Assembly: GCA_024304995.1 (NCBI GenBank)
Contig: JAMWZD010000001.1
Location: 511,472 to 575,471, forward strand
Direction: 5' to 3'
DNA length: 64,000 bases
From: Rickettsiales bacterium
GTDB lineage: Bacteria > Pseudomonadota > Alphaproteobacteria > Rickettsiales > UBA998
This document shows, piece after piece, positions 36,508 through 45,371 of the stretch (position 1 is the stretch's first letter; each line of letters opens with the position of its first letter). The position numbers were made by a program, and so were the translations under genes. The notes below the pieces were generated by a model. It was not told the DNA's origin, searched no databases, and saw only the letters and a program-made list of their open reading frames with translations.

Positions 36508-36575
36508 TACTTCTTATATACATTTTATAGAACCTTTGTAATGATGCTGATTCATTAAACAAAGAACAGGTAACA

Positions 36576-36935
36576 ATGAATAAATTATATATTTTATCAC
36601 TATGTGCTGTTGCACTGACAGCATGTTCAAAAGACGATACATTTTTAAAAGAACTTCAATCCTCTGGCGCACAATATAACAATATTGCTGAGCAGTGGGA
36701 AGATGCCAATGAAATGGTGGAAGATGGTCAGGAACTGTTTGAAGACGGAAAAGACAATGTTGCTAAAGGGCGCAAGCTGATTGATAAAGGCGAAAGTCAG
36801 AAGGTTGAAGGTCAGGAAATGGTGCGCAATGGCGAACGGCTGAAATTGCAGATTGAGCAACAATATCAGCAAATGAATATGCAGCAGATGCAAAACTACC
36901 AGCCCACCACCCCACAACCTTATTACCCTCAATAA
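36576..36935 (+). CDS. Small lipoprotein, unknown
   Basis: 119 residues. Signal peptide MNKLYILSLCAVALTAC with a lipobox LTAC at residues 14-17. The mature part is a polar, acidic helix with Glu/Asp/Gly repeats of about seven residues (ANEMVEDGQELFEDGKDNVAKGRKLIDKGE), which could be a coiled coil, then a Gln/Met/Pro-rich tail. ACAGGTAACA lies ahead of the ATG. It follows the Tad-type operon by 68 bases, so it may belong functionally with it, but this is inference. Confidence 0.7.
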   Translation: MNKLYILSLCAVALTACSKDDTFLKELQSSGAQYNNIAEQWEDANEMVEDGQELFEDGKDNVAKGRKLIDKGESQKVEGQEMVRNGERLKLQIEQQYQQMNMQQMQNYQPTTPQPYYPQ

Positions 36936-36940
36936 GCCCG

Positions 36941-36980
36941 TATAACCATAATGTCACAGTCATGTGACATTATGGTTATA
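36941..36980. repeat. Perfect 17-bp hairpin between two lipoprotein genes
   Basis: TATAACCATAATGTCAC pairs exactly with GTGACATTATGGTTATA around a six-base loop AGTCAT. There is no T run, so it is not a standard terminator. It may act as an mRNA structure, rho-dependent end or regulator site. Confidence 0.8.
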
Positions 36981-37039
36981 TTGCATCATCGTGCGTGATA
37001 GTGTAACATATTCATTTATAATAATAACCATCACTATTT

Positions 37040-37954
37040 ATGCGCATATTTCTGATATTTGTCTTTTTTCTTTATGGCTGCTCGCACTCGCAGGAAGTGT
37101 CCACGCAACCATTGACCTATTTATATCAATTACAAAATGTGAATTATAATTATCTGCGCGCACTTGCTCCCAAAATTTCAGTCATTGACCCGGATGATTC
37201 TGGCTTAACGGCTGAAGAAATTACATTAATTCAAACAGCTACCAAACCAAACAAGGTATATGCTTATATCAGCATTGGTGAAGCAGAAAATTTTAGAGAT
37301 TACTGGAAATCAGGAAACTGGAACAATAACACTCCAGACTTTGTTATGTCCCCCAATCCAGATTGGCCAGGAGCCTACACCGTAAAATATTGGGATTCAG
37401 ACTGGCAACGAATCGTGTTTAACCGCATTGAAGAAGTAGCGCGCCGTGGTTTTGATGGGGTTTATCTTGATATCGTAGATGGCTTTACGCGAGATGAAGT
37501 GATAAAAGCATACGGAAATGCAGCGGGCGCACGTCAGGCGATGGAAGATTTAGTCATCAAAATTTCAAAAGCCGCAAAATCAATTAATCCTGATTTTCAT
37601 ATCATTCCTCAAAATGCTGTTGAACTATTAAAAAGAAATGGCGCAGCCAATATGCCCTATATTAACGCCATTGATGGTATTGGCAAAGAAGACACTTTTT
37701 ATAATGATAATGACATTGCAAGCTGGTCTGATGGAGATGTGGCATTGCTGGATTATGCAATCAAACATAAAAAATTTGTACTGGCAACAGATTATCCCAC
37801 CACTCAGGATAAACAAATTGATTTTGTGAATAGGGCGTTACGTGAAGGCTATATTCCCTTCTCTGGCTACCGTCCGTTAAACAATACCGGAGCGCCCATC
37901 AACCGCACCATATCAGAACGTCTAAGTGACCAATTCGTGCAAATGCCAGAATGA
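37040..37954 (+). CDS. GH114/TM1410-like lipoprotein (putative glycoside hydrolase)
   Basis: 304 residues. Signal peptide MRIFLIFVFFLYGC with a lipobox-like LYGC at 11-14. The mature domain has YAYISIGEAENFRDYW, PDWPGAYTVKYWD, GFDGVYLDIVDGF and INAIDGIGKEDTFY, matching the GH114/TM1410 family of TIM-barrel enzymes, including endo-alpha-1,4-polygalactosaminidases. The Asp of YLDIVD and the Glu of GIGKED are candidate catalytic residues. The expected site is the periplasm or outer membrane, perhaps acting on exopolysaccharide. Substrate unknown. It follows the 17-bp hairpin. Confidence 0.8.
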   Translation: MRIFLIFVFFLYGCSHSQEVSTQPLTYLYQLQNVNYNYLRALAPKISVIDPDDSGLTAEEITLIQTATKPNKVYAYISIGEAENFRDYWKSGNWNNNTPDFVMSPNPDWPGAYTVKYWDSDWQRIVFNRIEEVARRGFDGVYLDIVDGFTRDEVIKAYGNAAGARQAMEDLVIKISKAAKSINPDFHIIPQNAVELLKRNGAANMPYINAIDGIGKEDTFYNDNDIASWSDGDVALLDYAIKHKKFVLATDYPTTQDKQIDFVNRALREGYIPFSGYRPLNNTGAPINRTISERLSDQFVQMPE

Positions 37955-37994
37955 ACGCTAGGATTGCAGGGCGCATTTTGTTATAGCTAACCTT

Positions 37995-38831
37995 ATGCAG
38001 CACCCAACTCTTCAAGATGTCATCACGCAATATGGATTGCACCCCAACAAAAAACTGGGGCAGCATTTCCTTACCGATCCGCACTTGCTGGAACATATTG
38101 TCCGCACGGCACATATGCCAGAAGGTGCGCATATTATTGAAGTAGGACCAGGACCAGGCGGACTGACCCGCGCCATCCTGCAGGATTCGCGCTGCGCATC
38201 CCTCACCGTGATTGAACTGGACAGCCGCTGCATCACCGCATTGAAAGAGTTGCAGCGCACGCATGAAACGCTACATATCGTTGAAGGGGATGCGCTAAAG
38301 CAGGACATGCTCGCCCTCACCCCTGCCCCGCGCGCCATCATCGCCAATCTGCCCTATAATGTTGGCACAACGATGATTATTGACTGGTTGAAACTCATTC
38401 ATTTGCATAGAGCGGAGGCGTTTGATTCCATCACCGTGATGCTGCAAAAAGAGGTCATAGACCGCATGTGCGCGCAAAGTGGCAGCAAGACATATGGCAA
38501 AATATCGCTTTTATGTCAGTGGTTATGCCACACTGATTTCTGTTTTGATGTGCCACCTGAACATTTCACCCCACCGCCAAAAGTAATGTCTGCCATCGTG
38601 CGGCTTAGCCCCAAAAAAGAACGTGCATTTGATGCGCCATTTGACGACGTGATGCATCTGCTAAATTGTGCTTTTTCGCAGCGCCGAAAAATGCTGCGCT
38701 CCAGCTTAAAATCTTATACCAAAAATCCTGTAGCACTGCTGGAATCCTGCCATATTGACCCGACAATACGTGCGGAAAATTTATCACTTCAGCAAGTTGC
38801 CGCGTTAGTGAATGCATCTCACCCAGAATAA
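37995..38831 (+). CDS. rsmA: 16S rRNA (adenine1518/1519-N6)-dimethyltransferase
   Basis: 278 residues. Dimethylates two adjacent adenosines near the 3' end of 16S rRNA. The N-terminal LGQHFLTDPHLLEHIV, the SAM motif VGPGPGGLTRAIL, the second motif GDALKQD and the catalytic ANLPYNVGT (NLPY) are all present, and the helical C-terminal domain is of normal length. The gene starts 40 bases after the GH114-like gene. No pdxA or surA, the usual neighbours, is seen here. Confidence 0.96.
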   Translation: MQHPTLQDVITQYGLHPNKKLGQHFLTDPHLLEHIVRTAHMPEGAHIIEVGPGPGGLTRAILQDSRCASLTVIELDSRCITALKELQRTHETLHIVEGDALKQDMLALTPAPRAIIANLPYNVGTTMIIDWLKLIHLHRAEAFDSITVMLQKEVIDRMCAQSGSKTYGKISLLCQWLCHTDFCFDVPPEHFTPPPKVMSAIVRLSPKKERAFDAPFDDVMHLLNCAFSQRRKMLRSSLKSYTKNPVALLESCHIDPTIRAENLSLQQVAALVNASHPE

Positions 38832-38913
38832 ACCTTTTGACTCTATAGTCATACCAGCTTAAAAAAACGACTGATTACTTTTTATCACGCCATTCTCAGG
38901 CGCTCATTATTTT

Positions 38914-39294
38914 ATGGATAGCACGTTACGCTACGAACATCTTGTATCACGCAAAGATGGATTGGTGGATGCGATCAACAATAAACTCCCTGAAAATATG
39001 AACACATATAAAAGTTATGCGTATCCCCTAAGAGGATATATATTGCTTAGCGTGTTATTAAGGCATTACGAAGATTACACACATCTGCATAAAATGTTGA
39101 TGCCTTTAGGCTATCATACCTTTCGAGGCACAATGAATTATCACATCAGGCAGGATGTGTTTGATCATCAATATGCAGCATGGGACAAAAACAAACGCTG
39201 GCTGTCTGACATTATTCGCCAGGAACAGCAGGTGTTTATATTAGTGACTTATGATGGTCTGCTCAATGCGTTAAAGTTGCAACCGCAACGCTAG
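38914..39294 (+). CDS. Hypothetical protein, 126 aa, tandem paralogue 1
   Basis: Not recognised. Shares the pattern L.ENM(N/I).T ... Y.LL...L.Y.D...L......PLG...FRGTM.(Y/H) ... YA.WD...R......EV.IL.T..GLL(N/D)ALKL with the gene at 39428. Helical by composition; no signal or membrane helix. The 45 bases before the start resemble those before the second copy, including a CTGATT...ATCACGC...GCGCTCATT motif. Both genes are AT-richer than rsmA. Function unknown. Confidence 0.65.
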   Translation: MDSTLRYEHLVSRKDGLVDAINNKLPENMNTYKSYAYPLRGYILLSVLLRHYEDYTHLHKMLMPLGYHTFRGTMNYHIRQDVFDHQYAAWDKNKRWLSDIIRQEQQVFILVTYDGLLNALKLQPQR

Positions 39295-39427
39295 CATTAG
39301 CAGCCATTTTTTTTGCGCTATGATGCACTTACTGATTATGAAACAGAATAAATACTTTACCGATTTGTTTGAATAGATTAACAAGACATCTGATTCTTTT
39401 ATCACGCTGAAAAAGCGCTCATTTTTT

Positions 39428-39805
39428 ATGAACAGCAATACAGGCTACGAAAACAGATTTGCATCGCCAGATGAAATACTGGTTCAGAAAATCAATGAAT
39501 CTCTACCTGAAAATATCGGCACCGATATTTCAGGACTATATTCCATTGTTCATTATGTTCTGCTGAAGGTTCGGCTGAACTATCAGGATGATTTTATGAA
39601 TCTGGCCGCATATGTTCAGCCGCTGGGATGTGAAAGATTCCGTGGAACGATGCACCATTCAAACCGATCCGCATTATCTTTTAAAGATTATGCAATCTGG
39701 GATGAAAAATTACGATTTGTGGGTGAAATTGTCAAAAACCAAAAAGAGGTGACAATATTAATGACCAGACAAGGGTTGTTAGACGCACTGAAATTAGACT
39801 ACTAA
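39428..39805 (+). CDS. Hypothetical protein, 125 aa, tandem paralogue 2
   Basis: Paralogue of the gene at 38914, about a third identical by eye. Conserved elements are LPENIGT, HYVLLKV near the first third, PLGCERFRGTMHH, YAIWDEKLR, and the end TILMTRQGLLDALKLD. The leader with TTTTATCACGC...GCGCTCATT is also shared, so the duplicated unit included the control region. No family or motif with known function. It ends 19 bases before the convergent prephenate dehydratase gene. Confidence 0.65.
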   Translation: MNSNTGYENRFASPDEILVQKINESLPENIGTDISGLYSIVHYVLLKVRLNYQDDFMNLAAYVQPLGCERFRGTMHHSNRSALSFKDYAIWDEKLRFVGEIVKNQKEVTILMTRQGLLDALKLDY

Positions 39806-39824
39806 TTTCTGCATTCTAAAGCCC

Positions 39825-40670
39825 TTATTTTTTTGCCTCATCCGCAAGATACACTCCTAATACTTTCACGGAACGTGAATAAAACCCCAATTCCTCCAGT
39901 GCGCGTTGCACGGCGGGTGTTTCGGGATGTCCTTCAAATGTCACAAAAAACTGGGAGGATTCAGACCCGCCACCGCGAATATAGCTTTCCAGCTTGCGCA
40001 TGTTCACGCCATTCGTGGCAAAGCCGCCAAGTGCCTTATATAGCGCCGCTGGAATATTGCGCAATTCAAACAATAATGAGGTGAGCGTTGTGCCATCTTC
40101 GGGCTTCGGGTCTGCGGGTTCGCGCGAGATGACCACAAACACGGTGACATTATCATTTGCATCTTCCACATTGCGCTCAAGAATATCCAAGCCGTAAAGC
40201 TCGGCTGCCAATTCGGAACATAATGCTGCTTTGGAAGCGTCTGCCCACTGCGCCACATCGTGCGCGGCGACTGCTGTGTTGGAATGCAAATGGGATTGCC
40301 AGCCTTGCTTACGAATGAAAGTTCGGCACTGCATCAGCGCTTGCGGATGGGAATAGACATGTTTGATGCCCTCCAGCGTTGCCCCTTTCGGCGCGGCTAC
40401 GTGATGCTCAATTTTCTGCACATGCTCACCTACAATATGCAACTCGGTTTTTGGTAGGATATTGTGAATCTCCGCCACGCGCCCTGCCTGAGAATTTTCA
40501 ATCGGAATCATGCCCAGTCTTGCCTGCCCGCTCTGCACCGCTTCAAACACATCTTCAAAGGACTGCACGGCAAGCGTGTCCATATAGGGTTCTTTTTGGC
40601 GGCAGGCAAGATCAGCATTCGCCCCTTCCACGCCCATGAAGGCAATAATATTATCAGCATTTTGTGTCAT
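39825..40670 (-). CDS. pheA: Prephenate dehydratase (PheA, monofunctional)
   Basis: 281 residues from ATG 40670, where the family's sequence begins (IIAFMGVEGANADLAC). Converts prephenate to phenylpyruvate in phenylalanine synthesis. IPIENSQAGRV, YSHPQALMQCRTF and the C-terminal ACT domain with LTSLLFELRNIPAALYKAL, MRKLESYI and QFFVTFEGHPE are typical. No chorismate mutase domain is fused. The usual TRF catalytic motif reads TVF (DNVTVFVV): Thr is kept, Arg is replaced by Val. Either activity is altered or another residue compensates. Confidence 0.88.
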   Translation of the reverse strand: MTQNADNIIAFMGVEGANADLACRQKEPYMDTLAVQSFEDVFEAVQSGQARLGMIPIENSQAGRVAEIHNILPKTELHIVGEHVQKIEHHVAAPKGATLEGIKHVYSHPQALMQCRTFIRKQGWQSHLHSNTAVAAHDVAQWADASKAALCSELAAELYGLDILERNVEDANDNVTVFVVISREPADPKPEDGTTLTSLLFELRNIPAALYKALGGFATNGVNMRKLESYIRGGGSESSQFFVTFEGHPETPAVQRALEELGFYSRSVKVLGVYLADEAKK

Positions 40671-40704
40671 AGAATAACTGATAACAGATTGCCAAAATGA
40701 AGGC

Positions 40705-40733
40705 AAAAAAAATCCCCGTTAATCTACGAGGAT
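40705..40733 (-). terminator. Rho-independent terminator of the 113-aa gene
   Basis: Read on the minus strand, ATCCTCG / CGGGGAT (with mismatch) is followed by eight T. It separates the small gene at 40759 from pheA. Confidence 0.75.
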
Positions 40734-40758
40734 ATTATGATGTGTAATATATTCATTA

Positions 40759-41100
40759 TTAACAACGTTTAATCAGCCGCAAATACTCGCCTTGTGTAGC
40801 CTTTCTTGGAGTTGGCATTGGCTTTTGCAGCACATCTTTGTAATATTCCTCCAACAGCGGTTTGTCGCTTATTGGAAACACAATAACCTGCAAACCAATT
40901 TCTTCATTTATAGATTCCATTTTCAGATTGATTGAGCCTAAAAATTCCTTAAATGCCAGAAAACTTTCCTGCTCATCATAATGCTGTGATCTTACTTCAA
41001 TTATTTCATCCGCAGTAAGGTCTCCATATTCGGAAGAGTCAAATTCTTCAGGTTGAAGGAAGAACTGAATTGCGTAAAAACGATAATCAGATTTTCTCAT
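40759..41100 (-). CDS. Hypothetical protein, 113 aa
   Basis: Not recognised. It begins MRKSDYRFYAIQFFLQ and is acidic in the first half (DSSEYGDLTADEIIEVRSQHYDE). A short strand IGLQVIVFPISDKP lies in the middle, and the C-terminal PTPRKATQGEYLRLIKRC is basic. It lacks a signal peptide and membrane helix. It lies alone between its own terminator and the AT-rich spacer upstream of thyX. Confidence 0.55.
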   Translation of the reverse strand: MRKSDYRFYAIQFFLQPEEFDSSEYGDLTADEIIEVRSQHYDEQESFLAFKEFLGSINLKMESINEEIGLQVIVFPISDKPLLEEYYKDVLQKPMPTPRKATQGEYLRLIKRC

Positions 41101-41275
41101 TTTAATTTGAAATAAACAACAATCTTATCATGCAAATGATATATGTAATTAATCAGCACCTGGCTGTAATCATTTGTACAAATGATAAGAATTGCCGTTA
41201 ACATACATTAATCTATTGCATTAGGCAATCTGTTTCTGTTAGCTTACATGCCAAAACCTTTCAAAGAATATTATT

Positions 41276-42208
41276 ATGACCCTATCCCAAGACATGTTAG
41301 AGATGATTGAAGACCAACGTGCGCAGGCTCTGCCAAGCCGCCGTGATATCTCTGAAGGGTTGGAAGAAAAACTCTATACTGCCTTCCCTGTGCTGGATCA
41401 TGGGTTTGTGCGAGTGGTGGACTATATGGGAACGGATAACGCCATTGTGCAGGCAGCGCGTGTGTCTTACGGGAAAGGCACAAAGAAAATGCGTGAAGAT
41501 GAAGGGCTGATTCGGTATTTGCTGCGTCACCGCCACACCACACCATTTGAGATGTGCGAGATTAAGTTTCACATTAAACTGCCCATTTTCATTGCCCGTC
41601 AGTGGATTCGCCATCGCACGGCAAATGTGAATGAATATTCAGGGCGTTATTCCGTGATGGATAAGGAATTTTATGTGCCATTGCCAGAACATCTGGCAGC
41701 GCAATCCACTTCCAACCGTCAGGGGCGTGGTGATACGTTACAAGGAAGTGAGGCTGAACGCGCACTTGAGATTTTGGAAGGGGATGCAAAAAAGGCATAT
41801 GAGCATTATGAAGAATTGCTCAACGGCAATGAAGCAGGTGATGTGTATGATGAAAACAAACAGGGCTTAGCGCGTGAACTGGCGCGGATGAATTTGCCCG
41901 TGAATTATTATACGCAGTGGTACTGGAAGATTGATTTGCATAACCTGATGCATTTCCTAGCGCTCCGTGCGGACAGCCATGCGCAATATGAAATTCGTGC
42001 ATATGCAGATGTGATGATAGATATTTTAAAAGCATGGGTTCCACTCACCTATCAGGCATTTACGGATTATCGCATGGGCGCAGCGGAGCTTTCCGCACAA
42101 GGGCTGGATATTGTGCGCCGTAAGCTGGCTGGAGAAACCGTTAGTCAGGAAAATAGCGGGCTTTCTCCGCGTGAATGGCGTGAACTTGAAGCATTGCTTG
42201 CTGGTTAA
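41276..42208 (+). CDS. thyX: Flavin-dependent thymidylate synthase ThyX
   Basis: 310 residues. Makes dTMP from dUMP with FAD and methylenetetrahydrofolate. The signature RHRx7S is [11 protein letters not shown] (Arg112 to Ser122), followed by GRYS. Other conserved segments are [29 protein letters not shown] and [26 protein letters not shown]. It replaces ThyA. Length is slightly larger than the family minimum because of a C-terminal extension. The next gene starts on the base after its stop. Confidence 0.96.
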   Translation: MTLSQDMLEMIEDQRAQALPSRRDISEGLEEKLYTAFPVLDHGFVRVVDYMGTDNAIVQAARVSYGKGTKKMREDEGLIRYLLRHRHTTPFEMCEIKFHIKLPIFIARQWIRHRTANVNEYSGRYSVMDKEFYVPLPEHLAAQSTSNRQGRGDTLQGSEAERALEILEGDAKKAYEHYEELLNGNEAGDVYDENKQGLARELARMNLPVNYYTQWYWKIDLHNLMHFLALRADSHAQYEIRAYADVMIDILKAWVPLTYQAFTDYRMGAAELSAQGLDIVRRKLAGETVSQENSGLSPREWRELEALLAG

Positions 42209-42709
42209 GTGTTTATTGCGCACGCTCCTGCGGGGTATCTGCTTGCCACGTGGCGGAGGGCAAATGCATCCAAGAGCATTGTGTTATGTGCGGTCATTGC
42301 CAGCCTGCTGCCAGACATTGATTTGCTGTATTTCTATCTGATAGACAATCAACAGACCCACCACCATCATTACTGGTTTCACATTCCGTTTTTCTGGGTT
42401 TGCTTGTTTTTGTTCGCATATGTGATATGCAGGTCACAGTGCCGCAATGCGTTGACTTATATAACTATTAGTTTTTACTGCCTGATGCTGCATATGGCGC
42501 TGGATAGCATTGTTGCACCCATCCTTTGGCTTGCTCCGCTGGACAATACGGCGTTTCAGCTACATCATATCACCCCACAATATGACTGGTGGGTATGGAA
42601 TTTTATTCTGCATTGGAGTTTTGCTGCGGAAATAATCATATGCATATTGGCGTGGAGGCAATTTACCAACCGACGAACCACCGCTTCACACCGTAGCCTT
42701 TCAGCTTAA
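42209..42709 (+). CDS. Membrane-bound metal-dependent hydrolase-like protein (YdjM/DUF457 type)
   Basis: 166 residues from GTG 42209, directly after the thyX TAA. The N-terminus FIAHAPAGYLLATW and SLLPDIDLLYFYLIDNQQTHHHHYWFHIP, with clustered His and the Asp pair, fit the YdjM/DUF457 family; later LHMALDSIVAPI supplies another His-Asp. Four or so hydrophobic helices place it in the inner membrane. Likely metal-binding, but the reaction is not known. Translation may be coupled to thyX. Its stop overlaps the convergent gene by 4 bases. Confidence 0.75.
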   Translation: MFIAHAPAGYLLATWRRANASKSIVLCAVIASLLPDIDLLYFYLIDNQQTHHHHYWFHIPFFWVCLFLFAYVICRSQCRNALTYITISFYCLMLHMALDSIVAPILWLAPLDNTAFQLHHITPQYDWWVWNFILHWSFAAEIIICILAWRQFTNRRTTASHRSLSA

Positions 42710-42945
42710 ACGCGGCGGCGACGCTTCCTCTTCCTTCCCCACCAGACCAGCACACGCCTGCGCAAACGGCGGATAAATGAAATATCAACGGAAAGCACCA
42801 CAATGCCCAGCGGAATCATCCAGAACCCCAACACAGGCAGAAAGCCGAACATTCCCATCACCACCAGCACTGCACCAATCATAATGCGCGCGATGGGGGA
42901 TGCTGGCAAAGGCATCTCTTTTGAACCTATTTTTATATGATGCAT
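42706..42945 (-). CDS. Small membrane protein, unknown
   Basis: 79 residues from ATG 42945 (a GTG at 42963 is also in frame). Two hydrophobic helices (ARIMIGAVLVVMGMFGFLP and GFWMIPLGIVVLSVDISFI) are followed by a highly basic tail FIRRLRRRVLVWWGRKRKRRRRV, which will stay in the cytosol and may bind acidic surfaces. Its stop overlaps the convergent ydjM-like gene by 4 bases. Monocistronic; upstream spacer is shared with the second prepilin in divergent orientation. Confidence 0.7.
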   Translation of the reverse strand: MHHIKIGSKEMPLPASPIARIMIGAVLVVMGMFGFLPVLGFWMIPLGIVVLSVDISFIRRLRRRVLVWWGRKRKRRRRV

Positions 42946-43180
42946 CACCTGATTATCTAACACTGGCAGATTAATATGCCATTCTAAAGTAGTATAGTAT
43001 CGATATATTCTGCCTTTCTTCCTGTTTTATATGGCTTTCATAGCTGTTTTGTCGCAAAGTCTTTATTTAACTTGTTCATATTTTACCCAAAATTAAGGTT
43101 TATCGGCGATACTGATTGTGAAGGTAATGGGCAGGCGATGCTCTGCCTGTCACATGTAACAACTTAAAAAGGATATAAAC

Positions 43181-43984
43181 ATGACTAAAAAACATGAGTT
43201 ATCACCACAGGAGGATGGTTTTACGTTGGTAGAACTCTCCATCGTGCTGGTGATTATCGGACTGATCGTCGGCGGTGTGCTGGTAGGTCAGGATATGATT
43301 AAAGCAGCGGAAATTCGCTCGACTGTGTCGCAGATAGAGCAATATAACAGTGCATCTAACGTATTCCGTGACAAATATGCGGGTATGCCAGGTGATATTC
43401 GTAACATGACCACATATTTTGCAACTGCAACTAACGGTGATGGCAACGGGTTCTTGACTGATGGTGATGCTGCAGCCAATGACGCAACGGATTATACTAA
43501 CGGTTCGGGTGAAATCGTAAATTATTTTGCACATTTGTCTGATGCACAATTAATCGGAATCACTTACATAGGTGGTGCTGACGGTTCTGCAACGCCGCTT
43601 GCTCAGGATGGGACGGGCAACTTCCCATATATTTCTGTAGGCGAAAGAGCAGGTATCATGCCGATGATGGTAAATGGTCGTATGCATTGGCACCTCGGTG
43701 TAGCGGAAGCGGATTATAGCGGTGGTGGTGCTATCACTTATACTAATATTGCACTAACTCCTAATGAAGCGTCTCAGTTAGATGAGAAACTTGATAATGG
43801 CAGAGCAGATACTGGTGTTGTAACTGCACGTATCGGCGCAACTGCAGCTGCTATTGCAGCAGCTCCAACAGCTGGCGCGGGTGCATGTACGTTTACAGTA
43901 GGCACTACTGACGTTTACAACACTGTTGATACAAACAATGTTGCAGACACGCCTTTATGTCAGCTTCGTATCAGAGGAAACTAA
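43181..43984 (+). CDS. Type IV prepilin-like protein with N-terminal methylation motif
   Basis: 267 residues. After a 12-residue leader, cleavage at Gly13 would expose FTLVELSIVLVIIGLIVGGVLVGQ, with the canonical Glu at +5. AAGGA lies at good spacing before the ATG. The RDKYAGMPGDIRN motif, and a closing CQLRIRGN, match the gene at 27034, so these are paralogous pilin-like proteins. The middle is Ala/Gly/Thr-rich. A strong terminator follows. No pilus machinery genes are linked, so it may be a major pilin or pseudopilin served by a distant system. Confidence 0.87.
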   Translation: MTKKHELSPQEDGFTLVELSIVLVIIGLIVGGVLVGQDMIKAAEIRSTVSQIEQYNSASNVFRDKYAGMPGDIRNMTTYFATATNGDGNGFLTDGDAAANDATDYTNGSGEIVNYFAHLSDAQLIGITYIGGADGSATPLAQDGTGNFPYISVGERAGIMPMMVNGRMHWHLGVAEADYSGGGAITYTNIALTPNEASQLDEKLDNGRADTGVVTARIGATAAAIAAAPTAGAGACTFTVGTTDVYNTVDTNNVADTPLCQLRIRGN

Positions 43985-44020
43985 TTTTAAGTTTGACTAG
44001 CTGACACAACATAACTTTCA

Positions 44021-44054
44021 CGCTGCCAGATTTATTCTCTGGCAGCGTTTTTTT
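44021..44054 (+). terminator. Rho-independent terminator of the prepilin gene
   Basis: CGCTGCCAGA / TCTGGCAGCG forms a perfect 10-bp stem around a seven-base loop, followed by seven T. Confidence 0.92.
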
Positions 44055-44059
44055 ATGTT

Positions 44060-44141
44060 CGTCATTCTGAGCGCAGTGAAGAATCCATCTATCTGCTTGG
44101 AGCAAGCGGCTCTGGATGCTTCGCGTTGCTCAGCATGACGG
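44060..44141. repeat. About 82-bp dispersed repeat with GTCATTCTG ends (copy 3)
   Basis: Begins CGTCATTCTGAGCGCAGTGA and ends GCGTTGCTCAGCATGACGG. Contains GAAGAATCCATCTATCTG, a core also seen in copies 2 and 4. It follows the prepilin terminator and precedes the arm-pair repeat before pyrB. Confidence 0.88.
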
Positions 44142-44167
44142 AGTTAAAAACAAACGCATTCTGCCAT

Positions 44168-44273
44168 CCCCTCACCAAAATGCTTAAAGCGTTTTGACTC
44201 TCTCCTTAAATGAGAGTTTTTTAACTCCCCCCTTGAGGGGGAGTCGAAGAACGATAGTGATTCGGTGGGGGGC
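44168..44273. repeat. Paired hairpin-arm repeat (DUF559-element family), abutting pyrB stop
   Basis: Left arm 44168-44218 and right arm 44223-44272 are inverted with only four T between their AGTT ends. Arm orientation is the same as in the dnaE element (GGTGGGGG outward). Hairpins ACTCTCTCC..., CAAAATGC/GCGTTTTG and ACTCCCCC/GGGGGAGT are visible. The right end touches the pyrB stop codon at 44274-44276. It looks like an internally deleted, endonuclease-free version of the element. Confidence 0.85.
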
Positions 44274-45266
44274 TTACTCACACATCAGTTCAAGCAATGC
44301 CTGACGCACCGCCACACCCAGCTCCACCTGCTGCAAAATCACGCTGCGCTCTACCATATCTGCAATGCGCGTTTCAATTTCCACACCGCGATTCATAGGA
44401 CCAGGGTGCATTACTAATGCATCATCTTTAGCGTAGCTCAGTTTTTCGCCATTCAAGCCATAACGGTCAAAATATTCTCTTACCGACGGAAAGAACGTCC
44501 CCTGCATCCGCTCCATCTGCAGGCGCAGCATCATCACCACATCTGCCCCATCTAAACCATCACGCATATCAGACGTGATACGCACACCAAGCGTTTCTGG
44601 CTTGGGCGGCAGCAGAGTGGATGGCGCGATCACCGTCACTTTCGCGCCCATTTTTTTCAGCAACATAATGTTGGAACGCGCCACACGGCTGTGCAACACA
44701 TCCCCACATATGGCAATTTTCAAATCATGAATCTGCTTTTTGTGGGTGCGGATGGTCAGCGCATCCAACAAGGCTTGCGTCGGGTGTGCGTGCTGCCCGT
44801 CCCCCGCGTTGATCACTGCACCGTCCACCACTTTGGCAAGCATCTGCGCTGCCCCGCTTTGATTGTGACGCACGGCAATAATATCTGCCTGCATGGCATT
44901 AATGCTGCGCGCCGTGTCCTGCAGGGTTTCCCCTTTTTTCACGGACGACTGTGCAGTGGCAATATTAATCACATCCATGCCCAGACGCTTGCCTGCAATT
45001 TCAAATGACGTGCGCGTGCGGGTGGAGTTCTCAAAGAACAGGTTAATCAGCGTACGCCCTTTCAAAATAGGGTGTTTTTTGTCCGTCTGGCGATTGCGAT
45101 GAATATAATGCTCGGCGCAATCCAGAATGGTTTGCACATCTGCCACTTCCAGCGTGTCCACATCCAGTAGATGTTTATGATCAAATCGCGTATAATCTGG
45201 CGCAGGGAGCCTCTTTGTGCCTGAAATAAATTGTCCTAAACGCTCTGTAAATGTGAGTTTTGCCAT
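44274..45266 (-). CDS. pyrB: Aspartate carbamoyltransferase catalytic subunit
   Basis: 330 residues. Second step of pyrimidine synthesis: carbamoyl phosphate plus aspartate to carbamoylaspartate. [22 protein letters not shown] is the carbamoyl phosphate site; [13 protein letters not shown] and the [12 protein letters not shown] segment are standard, as is [12 protein letters not shown]. Length is typical of the alphaproteobacterial type. pyrC, often the next gene, is absent; the repeat and repeat cluster begins at its stop codon. Confidence 0.96.
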   Translation of the reverse strand: MAKLTFTERLGQFISGTKRLPAPDYTRFDHKHLLDVDTLEVADVQTILDCAEHYIHRNRQTDKKHPILKGRTLINLFFENSTRTRTSFEIAGKRLGMDVINIATAQSSVKKGETLQDTARSINAMQADIIAVRHNQSGAAQMLAKVVDGAVINAGDGQHAHPTQALLDALTIRTHKKQIHDLKIAICGDVLHSRVARSNIMLLKKMGAKVTVIAPSTLLPPKPETLGVRITSDMRDGLDGADVVMMLRLQMERMQGTFFPSVREYFDRYGLNGEKLSYAKDDALVMHPGPMNRGVEIETRIADMVERSVILQQVELGVAVRQALLELMCE

Positions 45267-45371
45267 AGTGCCTATTACTATAAATAGTGTTGCCTGAAAT
45301 TCATAGCTTTTTTAACAGCGCTGCAAAGTTGATGCTTGCACATTCTCTGCAACGTGATAGTTTCGTAACTT

